A stretch of 64,000 nt of DNA from Chloranthus sessilifolius (lineage: Eukaryota; Streptophyta; Magnoliopsida; Chloranthales; Chloranthaceae): NCBI GenBank assembly GCA_021018995.1, contig CM037593.1, positions 13,792,088 to 13,856,087 on the forward strand, given 5' to 3'. Position numbers and translations under genes: made by a program. Below, one piece after another: positions 11,220 to 21,119 of the stretch. The notes beneath the pieces were generated by a model, which was not told where the DNA came from, did no database searches, and saw nothing but the letters and a program-made list of their open reading frames with translations. Numbering within the stretch: the first letter of the stretch is position 1; the number at the start of each line of letters is the position of its first letter.

Positions 11220-11984
11220 GGCCTTAGACGACCTTAACTCCAGTGTACTCTTGTAGGCATTGAAGGAAGATGAGAGAGCGATTTTGTCCTTCAAAAGGAC
11301 CCAAAGTGTTATTGGGTAATTTGAATTGTTCTTAAGAGAAGCTATTTTAGTGGGCCACTCCCCAAATGAAATTAATTTTGGCTGCCCAAAAATGGCATAT
11401 GCCTAATCCAAACCCGATTTGATGGTGTACCTAACCTGACCTGACCCTGCAACCTGGCTGGCCAACAAGTTAAGGGTATATGCCCAACTTGACCCCAACC
11501 CAACACAATGCATACCCCAATGGGGTATGGTGTGCATAACCCAATGGGGTATGGTGTGCATACCCCAATGATCCATTTGGAGTTCTCAAGACACAAAAAA
11601 GCAGGAAGGAGACAATAAGTTTTTGATTTTTTTTTTGAAATATGATCTAAACGAAACAATTTTGCTCCACATAGCACCAAAATAGTGTTTAGGGTGCTCC
11701 ACGCGGACCATTGTGGCACGCTCGCCGTACCCCCATTGGGGACTGGGGTTAGGTGCTCTAACGGGGTATGGTGAGTGTGCCCCAATGGTCCACATAGAGC
11801 ACCATGTGACACCCAAAACATAATTTTGGTGCCATTTGATCTAAGTGAAATAACCTTGTTGGGGCACCGAACCAAAGATTATTGGGTGTCGGTGACATTC
11901 TATCTATGGTAAGATGTTGATTCGACTTAGCACACATCATTCCACATGCATTCTTAAACTGTTGACTTTCTCTAGTCAAATGTT
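11220..11984. other. Non-coding stretch with short repeats
   Basis: No gene recognised. Around 11509-11571 the phrase accccaatggggtatggtgt occurs about three times, and a related phrase recurs at 11763. Long - strand open frames here read through this repeat and have no family resemblance. Confidence 0.45.
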
Positions 11985-12260
11985 GGAGAATGTTTTTCAT
12001 CCCAATCTTCAACATTGTAGATCTTAAGATCATGAGTTTCAAAAGTTTCGGTTTTCATTTACGAGGATCACATCACAGAAAATATGAACATAATCATAAG
12101 CAAACAATAAACAGTTAACGCACATCAAAGGTGGTTCTAGGATCACTTTTGTGGATGTGTGCCATATGGAAACAATATCTGGTCATTTGATGGTGGACTT
12201 ATTATGTCAAATATTAGGACAAAAAACGATCCCCATTTTCTGATTTGAAGCAGTCGACAA
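11985..12260. mobile_element. FB1 foldback MITE, copy C (diverged)
   Basis: The left arm has CATCCCAATCTTCAACATTG and AGATCTTAAGATCATGAG. The right arm has GATCACTTTTGTGGATGTGT and a GATTTGAAGCAGTC end. The centre has an unrelated filler. Outer limits are uncertain. Confidence 0.6.
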
Positions 12261-13124
12261 TTTAAAAGCATGAAACCATCGACAATTTAAAAGCATGAAA
12301 CCTTGAGAAGGAAGAATTTTGGATTGAAATTGAAGGTATCAAGAAATGACTCTTATAAATCTCTCGTGCTTCTTTTGTACCTATCAAATTCAATGGATTG
12401 GATTGACATGATGCTTGATTGACCCAACCCAAATTTTTTTGTTAGGTTGGATCCAAAATTTACTTTTCAAGCTGAGGTGGGAATGAGAGATCGAACCTGA
12501 ACTTTGGGATAGGTTAGATACAAAAGTTTAACCTACATAATTATAAATAAAAGGAGAAGCATGAATTCTCACATGAGCGATTCACACCTGATGTGTCATT
12601 AAATCTTTTTTTTGAGATAATTCCTAAAAAAATGCATAGATTATAATAAGAGGGACCCTATTAGAAAAATTATGGCTCCGCTACTACTGATATAGGTCAG
12701 TTTTTCTAAATGTGAGATGATGAAAGTCGTTTATCTAATAAAAATGCATTATTGTTGAGCTGGCAGCATCCTAATGGCCAAAATCTAATAAAAAACACAG
12801 GGGTCTGACTGATGTGGCGTATAGCTGGCAAAAAAGTTAGCCTCTAAAGATAAATTACATTTATCTCACAAAAGGAGAAAATCAGAATTTTTTTTTTCAA
12901 TTTACTAAAATGCCCAATTTAATTCCCCAAATTCATAGGGTAAATGTGAAGGCCCAGACCCACATACCTCAGCATTGTCCGATTCTGGGCTTAAGTTCCA
13001 GCACTGATTTTTCTTTTGGCATAAGCTTAAATCTCCACCCAAAACGCATCATGACATATAGGCCTTATTTGGCGAAACAAGTTTTTAAAAAAATTCGGGA
13101 AAAACTCAAGATTTTACGGAAACC
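12261..13124. other. Non-coding stretch
   Basis: No gene recognised. A 22-bp direct repeat (tcgacaatttaaaagcatga) sits at 12250-12300. The segment 12945-13080 resembles the repeat at 14139-14428 (ccaaaacgc and catgag/cataagcttaa phrases). Confidence 0.45.
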
Positions 13125-13290
13125 AAACTGATCATCTGATAGGTGCTACATGATCTTAAAATCCATTTTGTGGACGATCGGGGTGAAAAACAATCAATCT
13201 CATATGATCCAAAGCAATCAACAATCTTCAAAGAGTCTGGGACGTGGGCGCTTTCAGAGAACGTATGAATGCAAACAGAGGTACCTATAA
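13125..13290. mobile_element. FB1 foldback MITE, right arm only
   Basis: Carries only one arm of the hairpin (GATAGGTGCTACATGATCTT, then a GATCCAAAGCAATC end and an inverted GGTACCTCTGTTTGC terminus). The other arm is missing. Confidence 0.6.
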
Positions 13291-13329
13291 ACAACGATGC
13301 CAATAAATATAATCCAACCATCTAAGACA

Positions 13330-13535
13330 CTTAATTTGAAGGTCATGATTTAAATATCATAAGTGAAAAGATTGGCACCAAGCATAATCTTTATCATATG
13401 ACTCAATGCACTCCAAAGCTATTATCCGATTCAACAGTTGATTCTAGCGAATCATATGATAGAGATTGAGCTTTGCACCACTCTTTTGCGTTGTAGATCA
13501 ATAGAGTATGGCCTTTATATCAAACGGTTTAGAAG
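13330..13535. mobile_element. FB2 foldback element, copy 1
   Basis: A second hairpin family. The left arm has AAAAGATTGGCACCAAGCAT and TATCATATGACTCAATGCA. The right arm has GAATCATATGATAGAGATTG and GCACCACTCTTTTGCG, its inverse. Confidence 0.65.
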
Positions 13536-13634
13536 CAACTTCGCCTTATAATTGTACCATTTATTTGCACTGTAAAATCGTAACCTCGCATCCATCTCCT
13601 TCGGCCAACATGCATTAACTACTTTAAATCTGAC

Positions 13635-13925
13635 AAAGGAGATTATTTTTTATCCCAATCTTCCACATGATGCATCTTGAGATCATGAGTATGTCATTAG
13701 ACAGTTTTTTTTATTTCATGTGACACCCATTCCAAAAAATAACCCATGATTTGTATTTGAGTTTGATGTATGTCTCATGAGTTTAGAGTTATTGTTTGGG
13801 AAGTGTACCACGCGAAATAAAAAACTATCTATTAGAGTGCATGCCCATGATCTTAAGACTCATCTTGGAAAAAGTTGAGACAAAAAAAAAAATTCATGTT
13901 CTAATTCAAAGTGATTAATGCATTT
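13635..13925. mobile_element. FB1 foldback MITE, copy D
   Basis: The left arm has ATCCCAATCTTCCACATGAT. The right arm has an inverted, more diverged version (ATGATCTTAAGACTCATCTT). Spacer phrase and arm order match the other FB1 copies. Confidence 0.65.
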
Positions 13926-14138
13926 TGGCGACAAGTTGGGGTGAGGTTACAAGTTCACATAGTGTGAAGAATGGTGCCTTATACAATATAGCCAAACAAC
14001 TGAAAAAATAAAAATAAAAAATCAAACTATTGTAAAATTTTAAAAATAAAACTTCCCATGAGTTCTCTTATTTACAAGCCCATATAAAGTAAAAAAAAAA
14101 AAAAAATCATTTCCATGAGTTTTGTTAAACAAGGCTAT

Positions 14139-14428
14139 AGTGTCCGCAATTACATATAACCCAGGGTCGGGACTTTTCTCTATCCAATGTGGGACTATTA
14201 CAGCCTCCCACTTCATAGAAGAGCTGTTCTCGACTCTGATATCATTCTGTGACAACTTAGACCCATATGCTACAATATTGTCCTATTTTCAACTTAGGTC
14301 TCCGCCTCTGATTTTATTTATGGCATGAGCTTAAGTCCTCACCCAAAACGCGTCATAATATATAGTGTCCGCAATCACATATAACCCAAGGTTATGACTT
14401 TTCTCTATCCAATGTGGGACTGTTACAA
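14139..14428. repeat. Direct repeat pair, about 65 bp
   Basis: The segment from gtgtccgcaattacatataa to ctatccaatgtgggacta occurs at 14139-14204 and again, slightly changed, at 14366-14428. The intervening sequence resembles 12945-13080. The pair could be the ends of a short LTR-type (TRIM-like) element, but no clean TG/CA termini or flanking duplication was found. Confidence 0.5.
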
Positions 14429-14500
14429 TAAAACTTACGTCCAATTGAACCAATTACCCTCACTCAACTAATTTTGGACGCCAAGCACTAATTTTCATTA

Positions 14501-14937
14501 GGGTAGCTCTATTCGCAACCCATGTGTTCTCTGAAAGCGCTCACGTGTACAACTCATAAAAATTGTTGATTGGGTCGGATTAGACGATCAAGATAATGTT
14601 GCACCCAAATCTTCCACACAATGGATCTTGAGACAATGTTGCACCTATTAGACAGTCTGTTTTTTATTTCACATGTCACAGATCCCCAAAAAGTGTACCT
14701 TGTGTGCAGTGGCATACATCATGCTCAAACGTGATTTTAGGCCCATGTGTTTGGGGTTTGTGACATGTGGAATAAAAGACTGACCATTTGATTGGTGTGA
14801 CATGATCACAAGATCCATTGTGTGAAAGATCGGAGTGAAACATGATCTCCATCATCTGATCCGACCCAATCAATGGGTTTAAAGAGGTCTCCGACATAGG
14901 TACTTTTAGAGAACGTGTGGGTGCGTTTAGAACTACC
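14501..14937. mobile_element. FB1 foldback MITE, copy E, with perfect 9-bp target duplication
   Basis: The termini are GGGTAGCTCTATTCGC and, inverted, GGGTAGTTCTAAACGC. Arms pair over almost the whole 437 bp. The element is flanked by TTTTCATTA on both sides (14492-14500 and 14938-14946). A 9-bp duplication and long inverted arms are typical of Mutator-type elements, so this copy defines the FB1 family as MULE-like foldback MITEs. Confidence 0.85.
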
Positions 14938-14946
14938 CTTTTCATT

Positions 14947-15194
14947 AGGGTACTCTACACTAATTTTTATTAAAACCCTTCTTAAGGTATGCCCATTATC
15001 ACAGTCACTTTTGGAGATGCGTGCCATGTGTAACCAACACCTGACCGTTTGATAGGTTAGATATGACCTCAAGATCTATTGTATGGTAGATTAAGAAGAA
15101 AAATGATTTCCACCCTTTGCTTCAAGTCAATGGTTTTAACGCTAAAAATCTGAAGCTATAGAGACTAAATCTCCGATTGCAAATATTGGCACCC
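14947..15194. mobile_element. FB1 foldback MITE, copy F (left arm mostly deleted)
   Basis: Starts GGGTACTCTACAC immediately after copy E. It keeps the right arm (CACTTTTGGAGATGCGTGCC, CTCAAGATCTATTGTATGG) and ends with an inverted GGGTGCCAATATTTGC terminus. Confidence 0.65.
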
Positions 15195-15224
15195 TAAAAA
15201 AAGTGACCTTAAGATTGTGTCCCC

Positions 15225-15375
15225 ACTCAAAATTGATTTTAAGGTCACTTTATTGTATGTGTATCAAATGAAATAAAAAATCGACTTTTTGATGGTACAC
15301 TTATAATCTCAAGATCCATTAGGTAAAAGCTTGGGATGATAAACAATCTCTATCTACTTATTCAATGTAGTCAAT
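15225..15375. mobile_element. FB1 foldback MITE, partial copy G
   Basis: Right-arm material only: TAAGGTCACTTTATTGTATG, TAATCTCAAGATCCATTAGG, and an end at TTCAATGTAGTCAATG. Confidence 0.6.
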
Positions 15376-15559
15376 GTATTTTTGTGTGGCTGAACTCAAA
15401 GATTTAGTCTGTGGATATGAAGGTACTCAATGACATAGAAGGGCATATTTGTAAATTAGAGCTACACCTTACACATGATGAGACATGAGATTTGTACCGT
15501 GGCACACACTTAAAAAGAAAAGACCATCACATAATTAAAAAGAAAGAGTTGATCTTTTT

Positions 15560-15690
15560 AGGATCTTTTCATGTTAAATACTATTTAAGCCGTCTGATTT
15601 GAAAGTTGTGATGTAAAAAAAATTCAGGGCAAAAATTGGCACAAAACATTATCTATGTCATATAATTCCCTACAATTAAAAAGCTTGGTA
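15560..15690. mobile_element. FB2 foldback element, partial copy 2
   Basis: One arm only: AAGCCGTCTGATTTGAAAGT and AAAATTGGCACAAAACATTA match the FB2 arms at 15775-16080 and 59995-60265. Confidence 0.55.
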
Positions 15691-15774
15691 AGGGCAAATT
15701 CGTTAAAATATAAAGTAGAAGGGCAATACTTGTTGCGGGAGCCACTCACTTTTTAAGTGATTGCCCCATGTTAA

Positions 15775-16080
15775 AAAAGACTTTGTATTTTAGAGATATG
15801 TAACATATGAAAACATAATTTGAGCCGTCTGATTTAAAGTTCATGATTTATAGACCCTTAATATATAAGATTGGCATAAGATATACTTTTCATTATGTGA
15901 TTAAATATAGTTAAAGGCTATTATTTGATTCAACGATTAACAATAATAAATCACATGATAAATATCATGTTTTGCTCTAATCTTATCTACTAAGGATTTA
16001 TAGATTATGAGCTTTAAATCATATGACCTAGATTGCGTTTTCACATGTTACATGTTCTAAAATACTGTCTTTTTTATCCT
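15775..16080. mobile_element. FB2 foldback element, copy 3, in the MFP1 upstream region
   Basis: The left arm has GAGCCGTCTGATTTAAAGTT and ATAAGATTGGCATAAGATAT. The right arm has TCTAATCTTATCTACTAAGG and GAGCTTTAAATCATATGACC, the inverse. It ends about 200 bp before the MFP1 start codon, so it is in or next to the promoter. Confidence 0.7.
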
Positions 16081-16232
16081 CGGTCAAATCACTTAAAAAG
16101 CGTGTGTAAGTAATCGCTCCCATTTGTAAATTACACAAAAAAAAAAAAAAAAAAGGGTGGCAATTCTTGAAACTTCATGAGCAAACAATGGCAACTGAGG
16201 ACATTTACAAACTCTACAATTGGACGGAAAGC

Positions 16233-16239
16233 GATATAG
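16233..16239 (+). promoter_or_regulatory. Degenerate TATA-like box of MFP1
   Basis: GATATAG lies 52 bp before the start codon. The duplicated promoter at 18.95 kb has a perfect TATATAG at the equivalent site, which suggests this is the counterpart TATA box with one changed base. The transcription start is not known. Confidence 0.4.
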
Positions 16240-16284
16240 AAGCAGCGGAAATATTGGTTTGATAGGATTTCTGTAAGGAACAGA

Positions 16285-16546
16285 ATGAGTTCTCTGTTAG
16301 GTAGTAGCTATTGCCTCATTCAATCTCCTCTTCCCACTTCTTCTACTTCTTTTTCTCCCTCTTCAATTTGCTTCTGTTACAGAAAAAATGTGAAGAAGAA
16401 GAAGTTGTACACAGCCATGGCTTGTGTGCAACATGAGAACCCAAGTGAGAGAGGTTTCTTGAAGAGGAGGGTCTTCTTGCTTGTGGGTCTTTCTGCTTTT
16501 CCCTTCTTGGAGTCTAAAGCAAGAGCTGTTGAAGATTTGGTGAAAG
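16285..16546 (+). CDS. MFP1: MFP1-like coiled-coil protein, exon 1 (transit peptide)
   Basis: Encodes residues 1-87 plus one base of codon 88. The Ser/Thr-rich start (MSSLLGSSYCLIQSPLPTSS) is a chloroplast transit peptide. It is followed by KRRVFLLVGLSAFPFLESKA, a twin-arginine-like motif and hydrophobic segment that matches the corresponding part of plant MFP1. The exon ends AAAG before a GTCAGT donor (phase 1). Joined to exons 2-4 the frame stays open for 733 residues, close to Arabidopsis MFP1 (about 726). MFP1 proteins are thylakoid-membrane coiled-coil filaments that bind DNA and nucleoids, first found as matrix-attachment-region binders. The order of exon pieces is inferred from frame, splice sites and family similarity; no transcript was seen. 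The distance to exon 2 is unusual (39.6 kb). Confidence 0.85.
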
Positions 16547-16644
16547 GTCAGTTTGCTCATTTTGGACTTCTTTTTTGGTTGTATATGAACTTGTGAACTG
16601 ATTCAGTTTGTGTTTTGTGATGTGGTGTTTGGTTTAATTATTTG

Positions 16645-17530
16645 ATGTTGGGGGATTTGGGATTTGGGTTTTCACCTTCTTTGAATTTTTTTCTGTTCTT
16701 TTGTTGTTGATGGAGGGTTGAGAAACTATAATGTGAATGATGCCTTGGGAATAGTTTGATTGGTGTACTGTGAACTGTGAATTGATTCAGTTTGTGTTAT
16801 GTTGTTTGATGTTGGGGCTTGGGTTTCTTGTTCTTTGATTATTTTATTTTTCCCGTTTTTTGTTGATGGAAATTTGAAAAATTATGATGTGATGAGGCCT
16901 TGGGCTTCTTTTGGACACCCACATTTTTCCCAAAAAAGAACACCTAAAATAAAATTATAATGATATTTGAATTTGATTTATCGTGTGTTTGGTTAACTAT
17001 ATTGAGTTAATTTATATTTTTTTAACAAAATAATTAGCATTTTTATAAGCATTTGCAATCTATGGCAAACCATTTTTTCAATTTATATTATTTTGGGTTT
17101 TTTTTTGTGGTGTGGAGTTCAGTTTTATTATTGAGATTGGGGGTTTGGGTTTCATGTTCTTTGATTTTTATTTTTCCTTTTTTGATTGATGGAGATTTGA
17201 GAAATTATGATGTGAGGATGCCTTGGGCTTCGTTTAGACTCCCACAATTTTGCCAAAACAAACACCTAGTTTAAAAAAAATTATACAGATAATTGAATTT
17301 AATTTATTGTGGGTTTAGTTAATTCTGTTTTTTGAATCTTTTTAATAAAATAATTAGCATTTTTGCCTACATTTGCAATCTATACCAAACCATTTTGCAA
17401 TTGATCTTATTTTAGATTATTTGTCATGTATAGTTTAGTTTTACTTAAATATTGATGTTGGGGTCTATGTTTACATGTTTCTTGATTTTTCCCTTTTTCT
17501 TGTCGATTGAGATTTGAGAAAAGGGTGCCA
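16645..17530. repeat. Tandem duplication at the start of intron 1, about 325 bp unit
   Basis: The landmarks tgatgttggggnttgggttt, gttctttgatt and ttgatggagatttgagaaa recur at about 16690, 16829, 17156 and 17477. Two units (from about 16811 and 17137) are near full length and share accattttncaatt and caaaataattagcattttt. The first and last are partial. The short frame at 17053 reads across the repeat and is not a gene. Confidence 0.75.
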
Positions 17531-18369
17531 TTATTTGCACCCACAAAGTTGTCCCATTCAAATTAATGGCCCCTTCACAATCGAGATTGGGATAAGGTTA
17601 GTTTCCTTATATCGACTCAAGGGCAAAAAGACATCAGAGGAGTATCAAGCTCATTAGCTTCCTGTCAGAAACTGGCTCTTATATCTTTTTGTAGGCCCTG
17701 ACATGTGTAGATATCAATTTCACTAGATTTATTATATGAAAGGATTTCATAATCTTAGTAAAGTTATGAGATCGACTAGGTCCTGCAGAAGCCATCAGGG
17801 GAAGCCTAAGGAAAGCTTACAGAGACGATGAGATAAGCAAACCATTGGTAGAGGTCTAGGAATGCAAGGTTTACAGCTAGTACGGTTACTTCAACGGTTG
17901 GACAACTACCTAACGGAAGTTCGTGGAACTATTGTCCCCGTAACCTTGGAGGCCATGTGGCAATCAATGGTTCCATGATTCTCCATTCATTCGCAACCAA
18001 GGGTCCGTCATGATAGGATAGGTCATTTGAGAGAAAAACTCTTCAGCCTAAAATAAAATCTGTCACCTTCTCACTTTAAGGGGTGCCCTTGTTAAATTCA
18101 TTGAGACGGTATTTTACCTTCGCACGTGGGAGCGTATATATATATATATATATAGAGGTGCCTTTTTTTTTTAACTGATCTATACAATGCTACCTTTCTC
18201 AATGTGCCATCCAAAACTTGATTTGAGTTCTATGTAAAACCCCATATGGACTGGTGTACGGTCAAGGTACTCCATTGGAGTAGCTTCGTAGCTGTCATAG
18301 TATTATCGTTGATACACCAAATCCAAACCCTTAATTTCGTTTCTTTTTGTCGTTCCCAAAACTTGCATG
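17531..18369. other. Intronic stretch without recognised features
   Basis: No gene or clear element boundary. A short (TA)n run is at 18137-18153. Confidence 0.4.
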
Positions 18370-18814
18370 TGTTAAAAAGGGCAAGAAGGGTAAATTCGTC
18401 AAAATGTAAAATGGAAGGGCAATATTTGTAAAAGGGATAATGGCTCCTGACCGACGTTTCAACACCGGGTGGTATTTAAATGATCTACAACTATTGAAAT
18501 AGTATTGAAATGTGATTTACTATTATGCCATGTGGCATAGATTTATGATCAATCTAAATTGTTCAAGCGAATAATCCATCATTGAGGAATGTTTTAGCCA
18601 AAGAATCATGCCCACAAGTGGATGTGAACCATCCGATTGGCGAATTTGAATATCGGCCATTAAAACTAAACACAACTGCTGGTATTAGAGTGCCCAGATC
18701 GGATGGTTAAAATCTCTCAAAAAATTTATTTTTTGGCCCACTGCCTTTCAACTTATGATCTATCACTTTGACGGTGTAGATTACCCACATTTAATCCCAT
18801 CAATGATTAACAAT

Positions 18815-18843
18815 CATTTAAGCACCATTTTGGTGCTTAAATG
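18815..18843. repeat. Perfect short hairpin
   Basis: CATTTAAGCACCA, a TTT loop, and its exact inverse TGGTGCTTAAATG. Related ttaaatgatc text at 18475 suggests these may be the ends of a small inverted-repeat element inserted between the duplicated promoter parts. Confidence 0.6.
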
Positions 18844-18947
18844 ACGGTAAGGAGAGTCGTGCCCATCGTAAAATTACACTAAAGGGTGTATCCTTGTAAT
18901 TTCTGAAACGAACAGGGGCATTTCTGAACTCTCCAATCGTATGGAAA

Positions 18948-18955
18948 GCTATATA
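18948..18955 (+). promoter_or_regulatory. TATA box of the duplicated MFP1 promoter
   Basis: CTATATAG lies about 40 bp before the ATG of exon 1b. The surrounding text (ggaaagctatatagaaccag) aligns with ggaaagcgatatagaagcag upstream of exon 1. Confidence 0.45.
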
Positions 18956-18995
18956 GAACCAGCGTCAATATTGCTTTGATTGGATTTTTGTAAGA

Positions 18996-19187
18996 ATGGC
19001 ATTTCTCTTGGGTAGTAGCTATTGCTTCACACAATCTCCTCTTCCCCCTTCATCATCAGCATCTTCATCATCTTCTTCTTCTTTTTCCCCTCTTCAATTT
19101 ACTTCTGTTATAGAAAAAAATGTAAAGAAGAAGGTGCACACAGCCATGGGTTGTGTGCACCATGAGAACACAAATGAGAGAAGTTAG
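18996..19187 (+). pseudogene. Exon 1b: truncated duplicate of MFP1 exon 1
   Basis: Encodes MAFLLGSSYCFTQSPLPPSS, then a longer serine run, then IEKNVKKKVHTAMGCVHHEN, clearly the same sequence as exon 1. Similarity extends upstream through the TATA region and further (gaagggcaatatttgt at 18412 matches 15720), so promoter and exon were copied together. It stops after the NERS codons, before the twin-arginine/hydrophobic segment, and has no donor in frame before the stop. As it stands it cannot replace exon 1. The serine run is closer to that of other plant MFP1 transit peptides than the one in exon 1. Confidence 0.8.
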
Positions 19188-19193
19188 AATAAT

Positions 19194-19425
19194 TGTTGGA
19201 ATCTGGGTCCGTGAGTAAATCAAATTTGAAATTTTAACATGTGCCCTGCCCTCAGATACTTTCTAAAGAGATGATTTCTGGAGCATGTGTGCTATTCTTC
19301 TATACTTTGTATAGGCTTTTCTTATTAGGATTGTTATTTAGCATTCTTGTAATTAGTATATAAATGGCTTGATGTGCCTGAGCTACTTATGCATGAAATA
19401 TTTTGCTAATTTGTTTTAGGAATCA
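19194..19425 (+). mobile_element. Candidate solo LTR (short, TRIM-like)
   Basis: Starts TGTTGGAATC, ends GGAATCA, and contains a TATATAAATGG promoter-like box near 19360. It is flanked by TAAT on both sides (19190-19193, 19426-19429). A 4-bp flank is weak evidence. Its insertion point coincides with the truncated end of exon 1b. Confidence 0.4.
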
Positions 19426-20014
19426 TAATTCCACTAATTAATGCCTACTAATAGTCTGTTATGTTTCTCAATTAAATCTTTTGTTATCCCCATTAGCGTG
19501 GTTACTAGATATATAAGTAGAGAGGAGAGCGAAAGTGGAACCCAACATTATTAGAGAGAGAATTACAAAGTGCTTTGTGTGCCAATCGATTATTATAGCG
19601 ATACAAAGATGAGGGCTTTCATTATCATGTAGGCATATGGAAAACGAATGCCTGCAGATATACCACCACAGCAAAGCTAAGGGAGGCATTTCCAGAGTTT
19701 GAAGGGGCGCAACTACACGTACAATTTCATAAAGCCACTGGTAGTGATGCGTTTTGAACACGGTCTTTCTGAATTGTTTCAAGCCGAAGATAGTTGCTTT
19801 TCGTTTTATTTGAAAGTGCAAGTGGAATGGATCTTGCGTCCCGGTTCAAGTTCAAGATGAAGGTGCAAGTTGAAAGTGACAGTCGTTCTAGGGTAGGATA
19901 AGGAAAGTCTTCTTGGCGAGGCTTCTTTCCATGATTATCGAAGATATCTCACATTTCATCAGCTCCTCTTTCTAAGGGCCCTTTGTTAAAGGAAGGAAAA
20001 TGCTCGATGGGGTG
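19426..20014. other. Intronic stretch without recognised features
   Basis: A 117-codon - strand open frame spans 19468-19821 but shows no family resemblance, and its composition looks like chance. Confidence 0.4.
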
Positions 20015-20330
20015 TTGATTGCTAATGAGTGTGTAAATTCTAAAAACCTTGTTTGCAAGGTTGGGATGGAGAAGGCTTATGAGTTATAACTGCTTGAGGT
20101 GGTTTGGACATGTTCATTGGAGGTCAAAAGCAGACCATGCACGAGGGTTGAGATGCTATAAGCACAAGGAATAGGAGACTGGGAAAGCCAGTGAAGATTG
20201 GGAGGAAAGTCGTGAGAAGGGATATGAGTTACAGAGAGCTTTGCACTGATCAGAAATGAGTGGAGAAATAGGACTTGCAAAGCTGACTCAAATAGAATGG
20301 GATAAGGTTGTGATGGTGATGATGAGATTA
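20015..20330 (+). pseudogene. LINE reverse-transcriptase C-terminal fragment
   Basis: Translates to CLRWFGHVHWRSKADHARGL, then a stop and a shifted frame with GKPVKIGRKVVRRD and an EWDK-like end. The LRWFGHV motif, followed by a basic GRP-K-W segment, is the common 3' tail of plant LINE-type RT pseudogenes. There is no start, and the frame is broken. Confidence 0.65.
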
Positions 20331-20769
20331 TATACTTGATCGAATGAGTTTTGGAAGAAAATGGCATAACTGGATGCAAACATGTTTATCTTCAGCCAAG
20401 TTTTCTATCATTTAATCATATGATTATTCATAAAAAAAATCCATCATTGTCAATTGTACAACAAATGATTTGTAGACACACACGATTGATGAGTGTCAAC
20501 TAGGATTCATAAATTACAACCACTAGAATTTAGAAATAATAATTTTGCTCTATATAGTATATACAATTGTACATACATATATGTGTTTGTGTATGCTTGT
20601 ACGTGTATGTGTTGCTCCCACATGCTTGTTTTAAAGGGTGTCTCTTAAAAATGCAGAGGATATTTTTGTCATGATAAGACATGTTTTTGACAAGGTCAAG
20701 GGTATTTTAGGGTATGTGTGTATGTCTATGCCTATATATGTGTGTCTGTGTGTGTGCAGCTTGGGCGCT
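20331..20769. other. Intronic stretch without recognised features
   Basis: TG/TA-rich sequence near 20565-20760; no gene recognised. Confidence 0.4.
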
Positions 20770-21060
20770 ACACTAAAACGTAGCACCCAATCCAAGGGTC
20801 GAGTGGGGCCACATGCACATGCACAAGGTCGATCAATGACCAGTTAAAAAAAAATTCTGTACACCATTGATTTTGTGGTGAATGGTGAAAGTTTTGGGTG
20901 GAACCATATCTTTGACCTGTGAAATGAAGGGCACACATGTCCTCTCTCTCTCTCTCTTAGAGGGACTGGTGAACCCTTAGGGGCTGTGTGCCAACTCATG
21001 ATCACATGCCACATGATCTAGATTCTAGCACTCGAGTGCAACACCCAAGCACTACATTCG
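20770..21060. mobile_element. Partial copy of the long-inverted-repeat element
   Basis: Matches, in direct orientation, the inner and right arm of the neighbouring element at 22240-22570 (tagcacccaatcc, ggtgaacccttaggggctgt, catgccacatgatctag). It is interrupted by a CT-rich run. Confidence 0.55.
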
Positions 21061-21074
21061 ATTGTATCGTCAAA

Positions 21075-21111
<37 letters not shown>
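21061..21111. repeat. (TC)n followed by (TA)n microsatellite
   Basis: A run of tctctctc followed directly by tatatata. Confidence 0.85.
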
Positions 21112-21112
<1 letters not shown>

Positions 21113-21119
21113 ATGTAGA

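Noticed and set aside
11372..12042. Three overlapping - strand frames of 76-167 codons
   Set aside because: They read the ccccaatggggtatgg short repeat in different frames and show no family resemblance.
20077..20379. 100-codon - strand frame
   Set aside because: It lies antisense to the LINE C-terminal fragment.
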